Assembly: GCA_902464275.1 (NCBI GenBank)
Contig: CABQIK010000004.1
Coordinates: 1-64,000 of the forward strand
Length of the DNA: 64,000 bases
Reading direction: 5' to 3'
Source: an uncultured Alphaproteobacteria bacterium
GTDB lineage: Bacteria; Pseudomonadota; Alphaproteobacteria; RF32; CAG-239
This document shows, in pieces, positions 1-9,041 of the stretch (the first letter of the stretch is position 1; every line of letters begins with the position of its first letter). The position numbers and the translations under genes are program-made. The notes beneath the pieces were generated by a model that saw nothing but the letters and a program-made list of their open reading frames with translations, searched no databases and was not told the DNA's origin.

Positions 1-865
1 ATTCAAGCTCGGAAAGATTGTTATAGGAAAGCACAATTTTACCTTTGCCGTTTTTAGAATTGTTGATTTGAACTTTAACTCCAAAGCGAGAACTTAACCC
101 TTTTTCAATTTCAATCAGCTCAGAATCTTTGATTTTTTGGGCTTTTGGTTTTAAAGGCACTTTTTTTGCCTCTGGAGAAGAATCCTTTAGTTTGGCGACT
201 AATTCTTCAACTTGACGCACATTTAAGCCCTCAGCGACAATTTTTTGAGCCAGTTCTTCCGCACCCTCCAAACCGATTAAAGCACGAGCGTGCCCGGCCG
301 ACAATTTTCCGTTATTTAACAATACTTTAACTCCTTCAGGCAGAGCCAAAAGTCGTAAAGTGTTGGCAATATAACTGCGTGATTTGCCGATTACGGTGGA
401 AAGTTTTTCCTGCGTGTACATAAAATCTTTAATAAGCTTGTCAAAACCGGCGGCTTCTTCAAGCGCGGTCAAATTTTGACGAACAATATTTTCAACCAAA
501 GCAACTTCAAGAACTTCATTATCAGCCAGATTTTTTTCAATAACCGGAACTTCAGTTAATCCGGCGTTTTGAGCGGCGCGAAAACGTCTTTCGCCGGCAA
601 TAATTTCATACATATCGCCTTTTTTGCGTACCAAAATCGGTTGCAGAACGCCTTTTTCTTTTACCGACTGCGTTAAAGCGTTAATAGCTTCATCATCAAA
701 AGTTTGGCGCGGCTGAAACTGTCCGGCCACAAGTTTGTTGAGCGGCAGCGTTTTAACACTCTGCTTTTGCTCGGCGGAAAAATCATCAATATTTAAGTCT
801 AGAGAATCATCGCCGAGCAAGGCTCCCAAACCGCGACCCAATCCATGTTTATTATTTACTGCCAT
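1..865 (-). CDS. parB: Chromosome partitioning protein ParB (3' end off window)
   Basis: CTP-dependent DNA clamp that loads at parS and forms the origin-proximal segregation complex. The visible 288 codons begin MAVNNKHGLGRGLGALLGDD, the usual N-terminal ParA-contact region. The ParB box GERRFRAAQNAG follows, then a helix-turn-helix stretch around KLSTVIGKSRSYIANTLRLL. No stop codon is reached before the left edge, so only the last few residues of the C-terminal dimer domain are probably missing. The ATG lies one base after the parA stop and has an AGGAG-like site inside the parA 3' end, so it is translationally linked to parA. Candidate parS sites occur 1.3-5.4 kb upstream. Family assignment is secure. 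Confidence 0.95.
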   Translation of the reverse strand, partial: MAVNNKHGLGRGLGALLGDDSLDLNIDDFSAEQKQSVKTLPLNKLVAGQFQPRQTFDDEAINALTQSVKEKGVLQPILVRKKGDMYEIIAGERRFRAAQNAGLTEVPVIEKNLADNEVLEVALVENIVRQNLTALEEAAGFDKLIKDFMYTQEKLSTVIGKSRSYIANTLRLLALPEGVKVLLNNGKLSAGHARALIGLEGAEELAQKIVAEGLNVRQVEELVAKLKDSSPEAKKVPLKPKAQKIKDSELIEIEKGLSSRFGVKVQINNSKNGKGKIVLSYNNLSELE

Positions 866-866
866 T

Positions 867-1634
867 TTATATCTCCTTTTCGCGCTTTAAAACTTCTTTG
901 GCTAAATTGATGTAGGCTTGCGCGCCGACACTCTTAAAATCATAAATAAGAATCGGTTTACCGTGTGATGGCGCTTCAGATATGCGCACGCTTCGCGGAA
1001 TAACGGTTTGATAAACCAGTTCGCCGAAATATTGACGCACATCTTTTTCAACCATGGCGCTTAAATTATTGCGGCGGTCGTACATGGTTAAAATTATGCC
1101 CTGCACTTTAAGTCCCGGATTAAATACTTTTTTTATTTGATTGATATTTTTAATTAAATCAGTTAAGCCTTCAAGCGCTAAAAATTCGCATTGCAGAGGA
1201 ATAATTACGGAGTTAGCGGCTACTAAAGCATTAATAGTAATTAAGTTTAATGACGGCGGACAGTCAATTAAAACATAATCATACTTGCCGGTTATGTTCA
1301 TTAAAGCGCGGCGCAATACAAACTCGCGTTTTTCAACGTCTATAAGCTCAATTTCAGCGCCGGCAAGTTCGGGCTTTGACGGCAAAATATAAAAATCAGG
1401 AATATCGCACGGTTTTACCGCAAGTTCAGGATTGGTATTATTGATTAAAACATCATACGAAGAATACTCGCATTTACGCTTATCTACCCCCATAGAAGTA
1501 GTAGCGTTGCCTTGCGGGTCAAGGTCAAGCACCAAAACTTTTTTGCCGATAGCCGCCATGGCAGTGGCAATATTTATGGCTGTGGTGGTTTTGCCAACGC
1601 CGCCTTTTCGGTTTGCAACCGCGATTACTTTCAT
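867..1634 (-). CDS. parA: Chromosome partitioning ATPase ParA/Soj
   Basis: ParA-family ATPase of 255 residues that positions ParB-parS complexes on the nucleoid. The deviant Walker A motif KGGVGKTT is at residues 10-17 with the signature lysine at 10. LVLDLDPQGNATT (Walker A') and DYVLIDCPPSLNLITINAL (Walker B region) follow. Length is normal for the chromosomal, HTH-less ParA type. Its ATG overlaps the rsmG stop by four bases (ATGA), and parB starts one base after its stop. The order rsmG-parA-parB is the common origin-proximal arrangement. No irregularity is seen. Confidence 0.96.
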   Translation of the reverse strand: MKVIAVANRKGGVGKTTTAINIATAMAAIGKKVLVLDLDPQGNATTSMGVDKRKCEYSSYDVLINNTNPELAVKPCDIPDFYILPSKPELAGAEIELIDVEKREFVLRRALMNITGKYDYVLIDCPPSLNLITINALVAANSVIIPLQCEFLALEGLTDLIKNINQIKKVFNPGLKVQGIILTMYDRRNNLSAMVEKDVRQYFGELVYQTVIPRSVRISEAPSHGKPILIYDFKSVGAQAYINLAKEVLKREKEI

Positions 1635-2275
1635 TTTGACTTTCTCCTTAAATTTTCAAGCAACAAAACAACTCCGTCTTCAGAAGTTTCATTTTTACAA
1701 ACTTCAAGCTTAAAATTCCACATTTTAGCGGCGGCATCAAGTTCTTCACGATAGCTTTTGCCCTTTGGAAAAATAAGTTTGGTTTGACGGGTTGTAAATT
1801 TATAAACATATCCCAAAAGCTTATCTAACGAGGCAACGGCGCGCGCAGTTATAACATCAGCCGGCGGCAAAGTTAAATCCTCGGTTCTTTTATTTATAAT
1901 TGTAACATTAGTTAAGTTGAGCACTGTTTTAACTTCATTTAAATACAGTGTTTTTTTAGTTATACTTTCAATTAAGGTAAACTTTATGCGCGGATACCGC
2001 TCCTGTGCCATTACAGCAAGCACCAGAGCCGGAAATCCGGCACCGCTTCCGACATCATAAACAGAATCAACTTGCTCGCTTAAATATTTGAAAAGCTGCG
2101 CAGAATCAGCAATATGCCTATCCCAAACAAAGGACAAAGAATTATTGCTGACCAAGTTAAACTTAGCCTGCCACTCATTTAAAAGCGCCACAAGTTGCTC
2201 AAGTTTTTGATATGTTTCACGTGAAACAGTGTATGTTTTTATAAAATTTTCCATAGATTTTTTATATAACGTCAA
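1631..2275 (-). CDS. rsmG: 16S rRNA (guanine-N7) methyltransferase RsmG (GidB)
   Basis: SAM-dependent methyltransferase for N7 of G527 (E. coli numbering) in 16S rRNA. The SAM-binding motif YDVGSGAGFPALVLA is present, followed by the LIESITKK and RAVASLDKL stretches typical of the family. The longest frame starts at 2275; a second ATG at 2254 (MENFIK) is equally possible because neither has a clear ribosome site. The 3' end overlaps parA by four bases. A perfect parS palindrome lies inside the gene at 2213-2228, encoding VSRET near the N-terminus. Confidence 0.93.
   Translation of the reverse strand: MTLYKKSMENFIKTYTVSRETYQKLEQLVALLNEWQAKFNLVSNNSLSFVWDRHIADSAQLFKYLSEQVDSVYDVGSGAGFPALVLAVMAQERYPRIKFTLIESITKKTLYLNEVKTVLNLTNVTIINKRTEDLTLPPADVITARAVASLDKLLGYVYKFTTRQTKLIFPKGKSYREELDAAAKMWNFKLEVCKNETSEDGVVLLLENLRRKSK
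2213..2228. promoter_or_regulatory. parS: parS site (perfect 16-bp palindrome)
   Basis: TGTTTCACGTGAAACA matches the conserved bacterial parS sequence at all 16 positions. It lies within rsmG, about 1.3 kb from parB, so it is the prime ParB loading site here. Confidence 0.9.
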
Positions 2276-2312
2276 ATTTAAGATATAAACCTAAATTGTA
2301 AGTTATAAACAT

Positions 2313-3155
2313 CTATTTTAAAATATAACGATTGTTATATTTGAGCTCGGAAAGCACCTTTTCAGCTTTATCAAACATATATCCTACTTCTGTGCAGCGA
2401 TGCGCGTCATCACTGATTACAAGCGGAATATTTTTAGCAGTGATTTTATTTAGCAAATTATGACACGGGAAAAAATCATCGGATTTTCGTAATCCTTTAG
2501 TGCTTAATTCAGTCGCCATATTATTTTCAGCAAGCGCATTTATAATTGCGTCATAATCTGAATTGTATAAATTTTGGTTATAATTTTTAACCTTGCGCAC
2601 ATAATCGGCATGCGCCAAAAAATTAAACAAGCCGCTTTCAACCGCGCGTTTAACGGTTTTTAGATGCCGGCGAACATAAACCTCAACCGGTTCCGGTTTT
2701 TCATTTTCAGGCAGTGAATTGTAGCAGCTTATATCAAGCAAATACTCACCATCATCACTCAAGAAAAAATGATTACCAGTCAGCATATAATCATAATCTA
2801 AGTCACTCCGAAACTTTTCAAACTCAGATTGCCATCCTTGATAAGTAAAATAATCAACTTCATAGCCGACACGAACTTTTAAAGACGGGTAGCGTTCAGC
2901 CGCTTTACGAACCTCAGCAGCATGACAATTAAAAACAGGCAAAGCTTTAGTAAAATTATCATAAGCAATGTTGGTTTGATTATGGGCTTTTAAAAATTCA
3001 TAATACGGAACTTTTTTAATATTTTTATGAATTATCATATGGTCAGAAATTCCGATTTCAGTCCACCCCAGTTTAACAGCCTGAGTAAGCATTTCATCAA
3101 CTGTATTCGCACCATCAGAGAATACAGTATGAGTATGATAACTGAATTTTTGCAT
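2313..3155 (-). CDS. PHP-family phosphatase, histidinol-phosphatase-like
   Basis: A 280-residue PHP-domain metal hydrolase. Visible metal-binding motifs are HTH at residues 7-9, GISDH near 35-39, GYEVD near 98, GNHF, FLAHADY and a C-terminal ISDDAH. This full set suggests an active trinuclear centre. Length and motif order resemble the HisK-type histidinol-phosphate phosphatase, but the real substrate cannot be read from sequence and no his genes are nearby. It starts one base after the mnmG stop, so it probably travels in the mnmG transcript. A generic phosphoesterase role is the main alternative. Confidence 0.75.
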   Translation of the reverse strand: MQKFSYHTHTVFSDGANTVDEMLTQAVKLGWTEIGISDHMIIHKNIKKVPYYEFLKAHNQTNIAYDNFTKALPVFNCHAAEVRKAAERYPSLKVRVGYEVDYFTYQGWQSEFEKFRSDLDYDYMLTGNHFFLSDDGEYLLDISCYNSLPENEKPEPVEVYVRRHLKTVKRAVESGLFNFLAHADYVRKVKNYNQNLYNSDYDAIINALAENNMATELSTKGLRKSDDFFPCHNLLNKITAKNIPLVISDDAHRCTEVGYMFDKAEKVLSELKYNNRYILK

Positions 3156-3156
3156 T

Positions 3157-5019
3157 TTATTTACTCTTTAAATAACCCAAAATTGCAGTAATAGCGGCCG
3201 GAGTTACACCGGTAATACGCGATGCCTCCCCGATAGTTGCCGGACGAATTTTAGTTAAGCGGTCGGTCATTTCGCGCGAAAGCCCGCCAATTTTATGATA
3301 ATCTATATCATCACGTAATTTTAAATTTTCATCCTTTTTGAAAACTTCAATATCTGCGAGTTGGCGCTTAATATATCCGGCATAACGAGATTCAATTTCA
3401 ACCTGTTCATAAATTTTTGAGTCAAAATCATTGATTTCAGGAAATAATTTTAAAATTGATTCACGTGAAACATCATTGTAACTCATTAAATGATAAGCCG
3501 TACGTTTTGAACTGTCGTGATTAACAGCTATGCCCGCTTGTTCTAATGAAGCATAGTCGGTTTTTATTTCTTGTGATAAAGCGCGTAATTTATCAATCGC
3601 CTGCTTTTTAGCTTTATATATATTATATCGGCTTTCAGAAACACAGCCGATTTTGTATCCGAGCGGGGTTAAACGCATATCAGCATTATCCGCTCTTAAA
3701 TACAAACGATATTCAGAACGAGAAGTAAACATACGATACGGCTCATCAACGCCTTTAGTGATTAAATCATCAACCATAACGCCGATATATCCTTCACTGC
3801 GGTCAATAACAAATTCTCTGCCCTGCCCTTCGGCATTTAAGGCAGCGTTAACACCGGCGAGCAATCCTTGCGCCGCAGCTTCTTCATAACCGGTGGTACC
3901 GTTAATCTGCCCAGCTAAAAACAGACCCGCAACTTTTTTAACCTGCAAGCAATGATTAAGCTCGCGAGGGTCAACAAAATCATATTCAATAGCATAGGCC
4001 GGACGTAAAATTTCAACATTTTCCAGCCCATCCATAGTATGAATAAATTGTTCCTGCACATCAGCCGGCAATGAAGTTGAAATTCCGTTAGGATAAACAA
4101 CATCCGTATTTAATCCTTCTGGTTCCAGAAAAATCTGATGACTGGTACGGTCGGCAAATTTAACCAATTTATCTTCAATACTCGGACAATAACGCGGCCC
4201 AACACCGGTAATTAAGCCTGAAAACAACGCGCACTTTGAAAAATTATCTCTGATTATTTTATGCGTGCGCTCGTTAGTGCGAGTTATATAGCATTTAATT
4301 TGCGGATTGGTAATTTTATCGGTTAAATATGAAAAAGGCTCAGGATTATCATCACCGCATTGTTCGTCTAAAATATCCCAATTTATGGTTTTACCGTTAA
4401 GGCGCGCCGGCGTACCGGTCTTTAAGCGTCCGGTTTTTAAACCAAATTGTTTTAAATACGGTGTTATACCTCCGCAAGAGACATCGTTCACACGGCCTCC
4501 GACTGAGGTTTCATGCCCGATAAACATAATTCCGTTTAAAAACGTGCCGGTGGTTAAAACAACAGACTTTGCCATAATTTCAGAACCGTCAGCAAGCTTT
4601 ACACCGCTGATTTGCGGCTTTTTATCAAGCTCAACAAAAAGCAATCCTTCAACAGCCGCTTCACAAATGTCTAAATTACTCTGTTCTTGCAAGGCCGCAA
4701 GCATATATTTTTTATATAAATCACGGTCGGCCTGCGCGCGCGGACCACGAACCGCCGGACCTTTAGAAGAATTAAGCATACGGAATTGAATACCGGCTTT
4801 ATCAATAACCCGCCCCATTAAACCGTCAAGAGCATCAACTTCACGTACCAAGTGGCCTTTTCCCAACCCGCCGATAGCCGGATTACAAGACATTTCGCCG
4901 ATAGTGGCGATTTTATGAGTAATTAAGACCGTATCAGCGCCGGTACGAGCCGCCGCGGCCGCAGCTTCACAGCCGGCATGACCTCCGCCGACAACAATAA
5001 CATCATAAACTTTTTTCAT
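3157..5019 (-). CDS. mnmG: tRNA uridine-5-carboxymethylaminomethyl modification enzyme MnmG (GidA)
   Basis: FAD-dependent enzyme that, with MnmE, installs the cmnm5 group at wobble U34 of certain tRNAs. The dinucleotide-binding motif [19 protein letters not shown] is at the N-terminus, followed by [20 protein letters not shown] and a conserved [24 protein letters not shown] segment. The start at 5019 gives the family-typical [12 protein letters not shown] and has AAGGAAG seven bases upstream, so the ten-residue in-frame extension to 5049 is rejected. The protein has 620 residues, normal for the family. mnmE lies just upstream on the same strand. A parS-like site lies in its coding sequence at 3457-3472. 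Confidence 0.96.
   Translation of the reverse strand: MKKVYDVIVVGGGHAGCEAAAAAARTGADTVLITHKIATIGEMSCNPAIGGLGKGHLVREVDALDGLMGRVIDKAGIQFRMLNSSKGPAVRGPRAQADRDLYKKYMLAALQEQSNLDICEAAVEGLLFVELDKKPQISGVKLADGSEIMAKSVVLTTGTFLNGIMFIGHETSVGGRVNDVSCGGITPYLKQFGLKTGRLKTGTPARLNGKTINWDILDEQCGDDNPEPFSYLTDKITNPQIKCYITRTNERTHKIIRDNFSKCALFSGLITGVGPRYCPSIEDKLVKFADRTSHQIFLEPEGLNTDVVYPNGISTSLPADVQEQFIHTMDGLENVEILRPAYAIEYDFVDPRELNHCLQVKKVAGLFLAGQINGTTGYEEAAAQGLLAGVNAALNAEGQGREFVIDRSEGYIGVMVDDLITKGVDEPYRMFTSRSEYRLYLRADNADMRLTPLGYKIGCVSESRYNIYKAKKQAIDKLRALSQEIKTDYASLEQAGIAVNHDSSKRTAYHLMSYNDVSRESILKLFPEINDFDSKIYEQVEIESRYAGYIKRQLADIEVFKKDENLKLRDDIDYHKIGGLSREMTDRLTKIRPATIGEASRITGVTPAAITAILGYLKSK
3457..3472. promoter_or_regulatory. 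parS: parS-like site (15/16)
   Basis: TGATTCACGTGAAACA differs from the parS palindrome at one position only. It lies within mnmG and encodes VSRES, echoing the VSRET of the rsmG copy. Confidence 0.75.
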
Positions 5020-5115
5020 GATATACTTCCTTTGAAAATTTGTTGTCATAATACGCTAAAATTATGAGATTTCAACAGAAAAACGCACAAATTTGCGCCG
5101 TACACATACCCGCTT

Positions 5116-6459
5116 TTACTTTCCGATGCAAAATGAACCGAAAATCTTATCTAAAATTTCATCAACCTCAAACCGGCCGGTAATTTTGCCTAAAGCACGC
5201 GCGGCAAGCCTGATATCTTCGGCCGATAATTCAATTTCTTTAGCAAAATTAAAGCGACGTAAATTTTCAACACACTCAGATAAAGCCTCGCGATAGCGAG
5301 CACGAGTTATCAATATATTAGAATCGGAGGTAAAATTTTGCGCAATTTTATCACCGATACAGTTTATCAACTCTTCAACACCTTGATTTTGTTTAACAGA
5401 TATTAAAAAACATCCTTGTTTTTTAAATTCTGAACATTGTTCAAATGTTAATTTATCACTTTTATTTGCTACGTATAAGAGTTTGTTTTCAGACTCTTTT
5501 TTAATTTTATTAAATATATCCGGCGTATCGGTAACACCGTCAAACAAAGCAATAACAATGTCTGCGTTTTTAATTTTATCATAAGCAATTTCAATTCCTT
5601 GTTGCTCAATAACATCGGCAGAATCACGAATACCGGCGGTATCGGTAAAAATTACGGGATAACCTTTAATACTTAAATTTACATCAACGGCATCACGAGT
5701 AGTTCCGGCAATATCCGATACAATAACCGCTTTACGTTTAACAATGGCATTTAACAAACTTGACTTTCCGGCATTGGCAGGTCCGGCAATAACAACTCTG
5801 AAACCTTCACGCAGTCTTTCACCATAATTTGAATTTTGTAAATATTCATCTATTGCTTTAACAAGTTTAAATACAGTGTTCAAAATAGACTCTTTTATGC
5901 TTTCGGGTATATCCTCGTCAGGAAAGTCTATATATGCTTCAATATAAGCATAAACCTTTAAAAGTTCTTCACGCCAACCGTCATATAAGTTTTTAAGACC
6001 GCCTTCCATTTGGCGTAAAGCATACTTTTGCTGCTCTGAAGTTTCAGCGTCAATTAAGTCAGCCAAACCTTCAGCCTCGGTTAAATCCATTTTTTGATTA
6101 TAAAAAGCGCGGCGCGAAAATTCGCCGGCTTCCGCTAAACGAAAACCATCAATTTTTGACAACGAGGCAAGTACCGAACTTAAAACCGCATGCGAACCAT
6201 GGCACTGAATTTCAATTACATCCTCACCGGTAAATGAATGCGGAGCGTTAAAATAAAGCAACAAGGCTTTATCTAATGTTTCATGTGAAACGGAATCTTT
6301 AATATCAGTAAAATACGCATAGCGCGGTTTAAGTTTGTTAAAATCAAGCGTAGTCATTTTACCGATAACTTCCGAAGCGTTTTGGCCGGAGATACGGATT
6401 ACCGCAACACCTGATTTACCAAAAACGGTTGAAAGCGCATATATTGTTTTGTTATCCAT
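5116..6459 (-). CDS. mnmE: tRNA modification GTPase MnmE (TrmE)
   Basis: Potassium-activated GTPase that works with MnmG in wobble-uridine modification. An N-terminal formyl-THF-binding domain holds SGVAVIRISG. It is followed by helical sequence with an inserted Ras-like G domain: G1 GPANAGKSS, G2 AGTTRD, G3 DTAGIRDS, G4 NKSD. The C-terminus ends in FCIGK, the CxGK motif of the family. Length (447) is normal. It sits 96 bases upstream of the mnmG start on the same strand. A degenerate parS-like site is at 6277-6292. Confidence 0.96.
   Translation of the reverse strand: MDNKTIYALSTVFGKSGVAVIRISGQNASEVIGKMTTLDFNKLKPRYAYFTDIKDSVSHETLDKALLLYFNAPHSFTGEDVIEIQCHGSHAVLSSVLASLSKIDGFRLAEAGEFSRRAFYNQKMDLTEAEGLADLIDAETSEQQKYALRQMEGGLKNLYDGWREELLKVYAYIEAYIDFPDEDIPESIKESILNTVFKLVKAIDEYLQNSNYGERLREGFRVVIAGPANAGKSSLLNAIVKRKAVIVSDIAGTTRDAVDVNLSIKGYPVIFTDTAGIRDSADVIEQQGIEIAYDKIKNADIVIALFDGVTDTPDIFNKIKKESENKLLYVANKSDKLTFEQCSEFKKQGCFLISVKQNQGVEELINCIGDKIAQNFTSDSNILITRARYREALSECVENLRRFNFAKEIELSAEDIRLAARALGKITGRFEVDEILDKIFGSFCIGK
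6277..6292. promoter_or_regulatory. parS: parS-like site (14/16)
   Basis: TGTTTCATGTGAAACG matches parS at 14 of 16 positions. It lies in mnmE and encodes VSHET. It is weaker than the other two sites but falls in the same parAB-to-origin interval. Confidence 0.5.
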
Positions 6460-6630
6460 TTTTACCTCATTTGTTAAAGCAAAATATACCTTATTTATTA
6501 ATATTTTTATAAATTTTTGATTTTAAGGCTCTTACAGAGGCTTTTTATAAATTTTTAACGCTTATATTATAAAGTGGTTGAAATATCGCTGTACGGGCTT
6601 TATACGAGGTTGTTTTAAAAAGGAATAAAA

Positions 6631-7299
6631 ATGCAAAAAAAGCTTATAATTTGGGATTTTGACGGAGTTATTGCCGATACTGAAAAACTTTGGCTTAAAA
6701 ATCGGCAAATATTAATGAAAGAAGCTTTGGGTATTGATTGGGACTGGAATACGATTAATCATTATTTACGAGGCACCGGCGATACAACTAAACGCATAGT
6801 TCTTAATAATTTGGGCATAACAACCGATGATGACTTTTGGAACAAAAGCATTGAAATGGATATTAATACCATGCGCAACGAAGGGTTTGAATTAACCGAA
6901 GGTATTGAAGATATTTTTAAGCTTCCGATAAAACAATGTATCGCAACCGGCGGCGTTAAAGATAAAACCGCTGAAAAAATTAAAATTACCGGAATTGAAA
7001 AATATTTTCCGGCCGAAAAAGTTTTTACCATAGATATGGTTAAACACGGCAAACCGGAACCTGATTTATTTTTACTTGCTGCCGAAAAAATGGGAGAAAA
7101 GCCTGAAAATGCGGTAGTTATTGAAGATTCGGTTGCCGGATTAACCGCCGCCGTAAAAGCAGGATGTCTGCCGATAGCATTTTTAGCCGGCGACCTTGAA
7201 CACGATAAAAGCTACGCCGAAAAGGTAAAAGACATCGGCGTTAAATATATTTTTCATAATATGAAAGATGTTAAAAAGCTGATTAAAGAGCTATTTTAA
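6631..7299 (+). CDS. HAD-superfamily hydrolase, beta-phosphoglucomutase-like
   Basis: A 222-residue HAD phosphatase or phosphomutase. Motif I is WDFDGVIADT (nucleophile and acid-base aspartates at 9 and 11). An alpha-helical cap follows, then IATGGVKDKT (motif II region), KHGKPEPDLF (motif III lysine) and VIEDSVAGLTAA (motif IV). This is the subfamily of beta-phosphoglucomutase, sugar phosphatases and phosphoglycolate phosphatase; the substrate is not predictable. AAGGAA precedes the ATG. It is the only rightward gene left of the origin and is divergent from mnmE. Its last nine bases overlap the convergent dnaQ end. Confidence 0.85.
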   Translation: MQKKLIIWDFDGVIADTEKLWLKNRQILMKEALGIDWDWNTINHYLRGTGDTTKRIVLNNLGITTDDDFWNKSIEMDINTMRNEGFELTEGIEDIFKLPIKQCIATGGVKDKTAEKIKITGIEKYFPAEKVFTIDMVKHGKPEPDLFLLAAEKMGEKPENAVVIEDSVAGLTAAVKAGCLPIAFLAGDLEHDKSYAEKVKDIGVKYIFHNMKDVKKLIKELF

Positions 7300-7977
7300 C
7301 CAAATAGCGTCCGTAATTTTATTTTGCAAAAACTCTTCATGGTCATGTATTTCCTGCTCGGAGAGCGGAAAGTTGCGCGGTTCACGATAAACTCGTTGCG
7401 ATTGCCCCTGCTCTGTTTTGCGCTCCGATACAGCTTCAGCCTCAAGTTTCATGGTAGGCTCGGCGCCTCCTAAAAGCTCCAAATATACTTCAGATAGCAA
7501 CTCAGCATCTAGTAAAGCTCCGTGTTTGGTACGCGCAGAATTATCTATATTAAAGCGGCGGCACAAAGCGTCAAGGTTATTACGCGCGCCCGGAAATTTT
7601 TGACGAGCAATTTCAAGCGTATCTATAACTCTGCTCTGCGGATAAGTTTGAAAACCTTTATGCTTAAATTCATAGTTAATAAAGTTAATATCAAATGAGG
7701 CATTATGAGCAACCAAAATTCCGTCATCACCGACAAAATCAATAAAATCTTGGGCAATTTCAGCAAGTTTAGGATAATTTTTCAAAAAATCATAGGTTAA
7801 GCCGTGTACCTTTACAACTTCTTCAGGAACATCGCGCTCAGGATTAATGTATTGATGATAAGTGCGGCCGGTAGGTATGTGATTAATTAATTCAACCGCG
7901 CCTATTTCAACCAGTTTATCACCTTCTTGCGGGCTTAAACCGGTTGTTTCGGTATCAAAAACAATTTCTCTTAACAT
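7291..7977 (-). CDS. dnaQ: DNA polymerase III epsilon subunit (3'-5' proofreading exonuclease)
   Basis: A 228-residue DEDDh exonuclease that proofreads for the DnaE polymerase, which is also encoded in this window. Exo I is VFDTETTGLSP, Exo II is HNASFDINFIN, and Exo III is HGALLDAELLSEVYLEL with the histidine of the DEDDh set. The C-terminal tail would contact the polymerase. Its 5' end overlaps the coaE stop by seven bases, indicating a coaE-dnaQ operon. That pair beside the origin is a familiar alphaproteobacterial arrangement. Confidence 0.93.
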   Translation of the reverse strand: MLREIVFDTETTGLSPQEGDKLVEIGAVELINHIPTGRTYHQYINPERDVPEEVVKVHGLTYDFLKNYPKLAEIAQDFIDFVGDDGILVAHNASFDINFINYEFKHKGFQTYPQSRVIDTLEIARQKFPGARNNLDALCRRFNIDNSARTKHGALLDAELLSEVYLELLGGAEPTMKLEAEAVSERKTEQGQSQRVYREPRNFPLSEQEIHDHEEFLQNKITDAIWLK

Positions 7978-8561
7978 TCTATATCCAATTCATTAATTAA
8001 TATGGACAATTCGGCTTTTAACAAACCGATCGCTTTATCGGTATTAACTACATAATCAGATAAAGCTATGCGGTCGGCATTGTTAAGCTGTAATGCGTTT
8101 ATTTTATCAAAATCAGCTTCCGAAATATTATCACGCAGCATAACACGTTGTTTTTGCACGCAATAAGGAGCGTCCGCAACAATTATATCCGTGCAATATT
8201 GCTCCCAACCCATTTCAAATAACAAAGCAACATCAACAAAAACAACTTCTTCGCCGCAACGAGCAGCTTTATGAAGCGTGCTTAAAAATTTTTGCTTTAA
8301 AAATGGATGTGTTAATTCTTCAAGTTTTTTAAGTTTGTTCTTATCATCAAAAACCATTGTGCGTAATTTACGCTTATTAAAAACTCCGTTTTGCCATGTT
8401 TCAGGAAAATGTCTTTTGATAAGCTGCAAAAAATTATTATCAAAATACAGACCGCGGCACCATTTATCAACATCATATACCACATAGCCTAAATCACGAA
8501 TAATTCCGGATAACGTGGTTTTTCCGCATCCGATTGAGCCTGTTACAGCAACAACTTTCAT
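7971..8561 (-). CDS. coaE: Dephospho-CoA kinase
   Basis: Catalyses the last step of coenzyme A synthesis, ATP-dependent phosphorylation of dephospho-CoA. The P-loop is GSIGCGKTT near residues 8-16. The conserved YDVDKWCR segment and the FVDVALLFEMGWE motif of the family are present. Length (196) is normal. It is the first leftward gene from the candidate origin and overlaps dnaQ by seven bases. AAGGAAG lies just upstream of the ATG. Confidence 0.94.
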   Translation of the reverse strand: MKVVAVTGSIGCGKTTLSGIIRDLGYVVYDVDKWCRGLYFDNNFLQLIKRHFPETWQNGVFNKRKLRTMVFDDKNKLKKLEELTHPFLKQKFLSTLHKAARCGEEVVFVDVALLFEMGWEQYCTDIIVADAPYCVQKQRVMLRDNISEADFDKINALQLNNADRIALSDYVVNTDKAIGLLKAELSILINELDIEC

Positions 8562-8746
8562 AAAAAACTTCCTTATTTTAACGGGTTAAGTAAGTTATAC
8601 ACATATAAGCATTTGCTTGTGCATAACTTTGCCATCTGCAAGGCAGTATAACTTTTTATAAACGTAATTAAAAACATTTCAGAGCATTTATTAACATCTA
8701 AAATAAAAATATACACAGTTGTGAATTATGTGCATATCTCAAGTTA

Positions 8747-8829
8747 TTAACAAGCGGTTAATTTTTGTTAAGTGTTTGAATCAAAAAATCATTAATAAAT
8801 TATTAATAAAGTTATTAACAATCCGTTAA
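8747..8829. promoter_or_regulatory. Three CtrA-type boxes (TTAA-N7-TTAA) in the candidate origin
   Basis: TTAA-N7-TTAA occurs at 8747-8761, 8792-8806 and 8815-8829. The first and third share the longer pattern TTATTAACAAnCnGTTAA. This is the binding pattern of the response regulator CtrA, which represses initiation in Caulobacter. A CckA-type kinase, which feeds CtrA, is encoded at 41471-44056. The AT-richness raises the chance expectation, so the assignment is moderate. Confidence 0.5.
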
Positions 8830-8929
8830 ACTTTAGTATATATTTGCGGATAAAAAGTTATCCCCAAAATTCGCAGGGATATATAACAAACAATAATAAT
8901 TTTTAAATTTAAATTTAGGGCAAGAGGTT

Positions 8930-8938
8930 TGTGGATAA
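8930..8938 (-). promoter_or_regulatory. DnaA box (perfect consensus)
   Basis: TGTGGATAA is the exact complement of TTATCCACA. It lies directly after the AT-rich stretch of the candidate oriC. Confidence 0.85.
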
Positions 8939-9041
8939 ACGCGGCTAAAAAGCATTTGACTTTTAAGAGTATGCCCACTATATATATAAGCAGTTACGGT
9001 CGTAACTTTCAATGTTAATCATCAAAATAAAAAAGGTTTAT

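Larger units (their letters stand above)
8562..9011. other. oriC: Candidate chromosomal replication origin (oriC)
   Basis: Gene-free 450-base AT-rich gap between divergent coaE and rho. It contains a perfect DnaA box in reverse orientation at 8930-8938 (TGTGGATAA). One-mismatch boxes are at 8595-8603, 8618-8626, 8845-8853 and 8858-8866, and weaker ones lie around 8709-8737. A strongly AT-rich stretch at 8881-8919 could be the unwinding element. Three TTAA-N7-TTAA boxes lie at 8747-8829. In alphaproteobacteria oriC is commonly near coaE/dnaQ, and here parAB with parS are within 8 kb. The nearby genes are transcribed away from it on both sides. GC skew was not computed. Confidence 0.85.

Noticed and set aside
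4999..5049. Ten-residue N-terminal extension of MnmG
   Set aside because: The strong AAGGAAG site and the family-typical [12 protein letters not shown] support the start at 5019.
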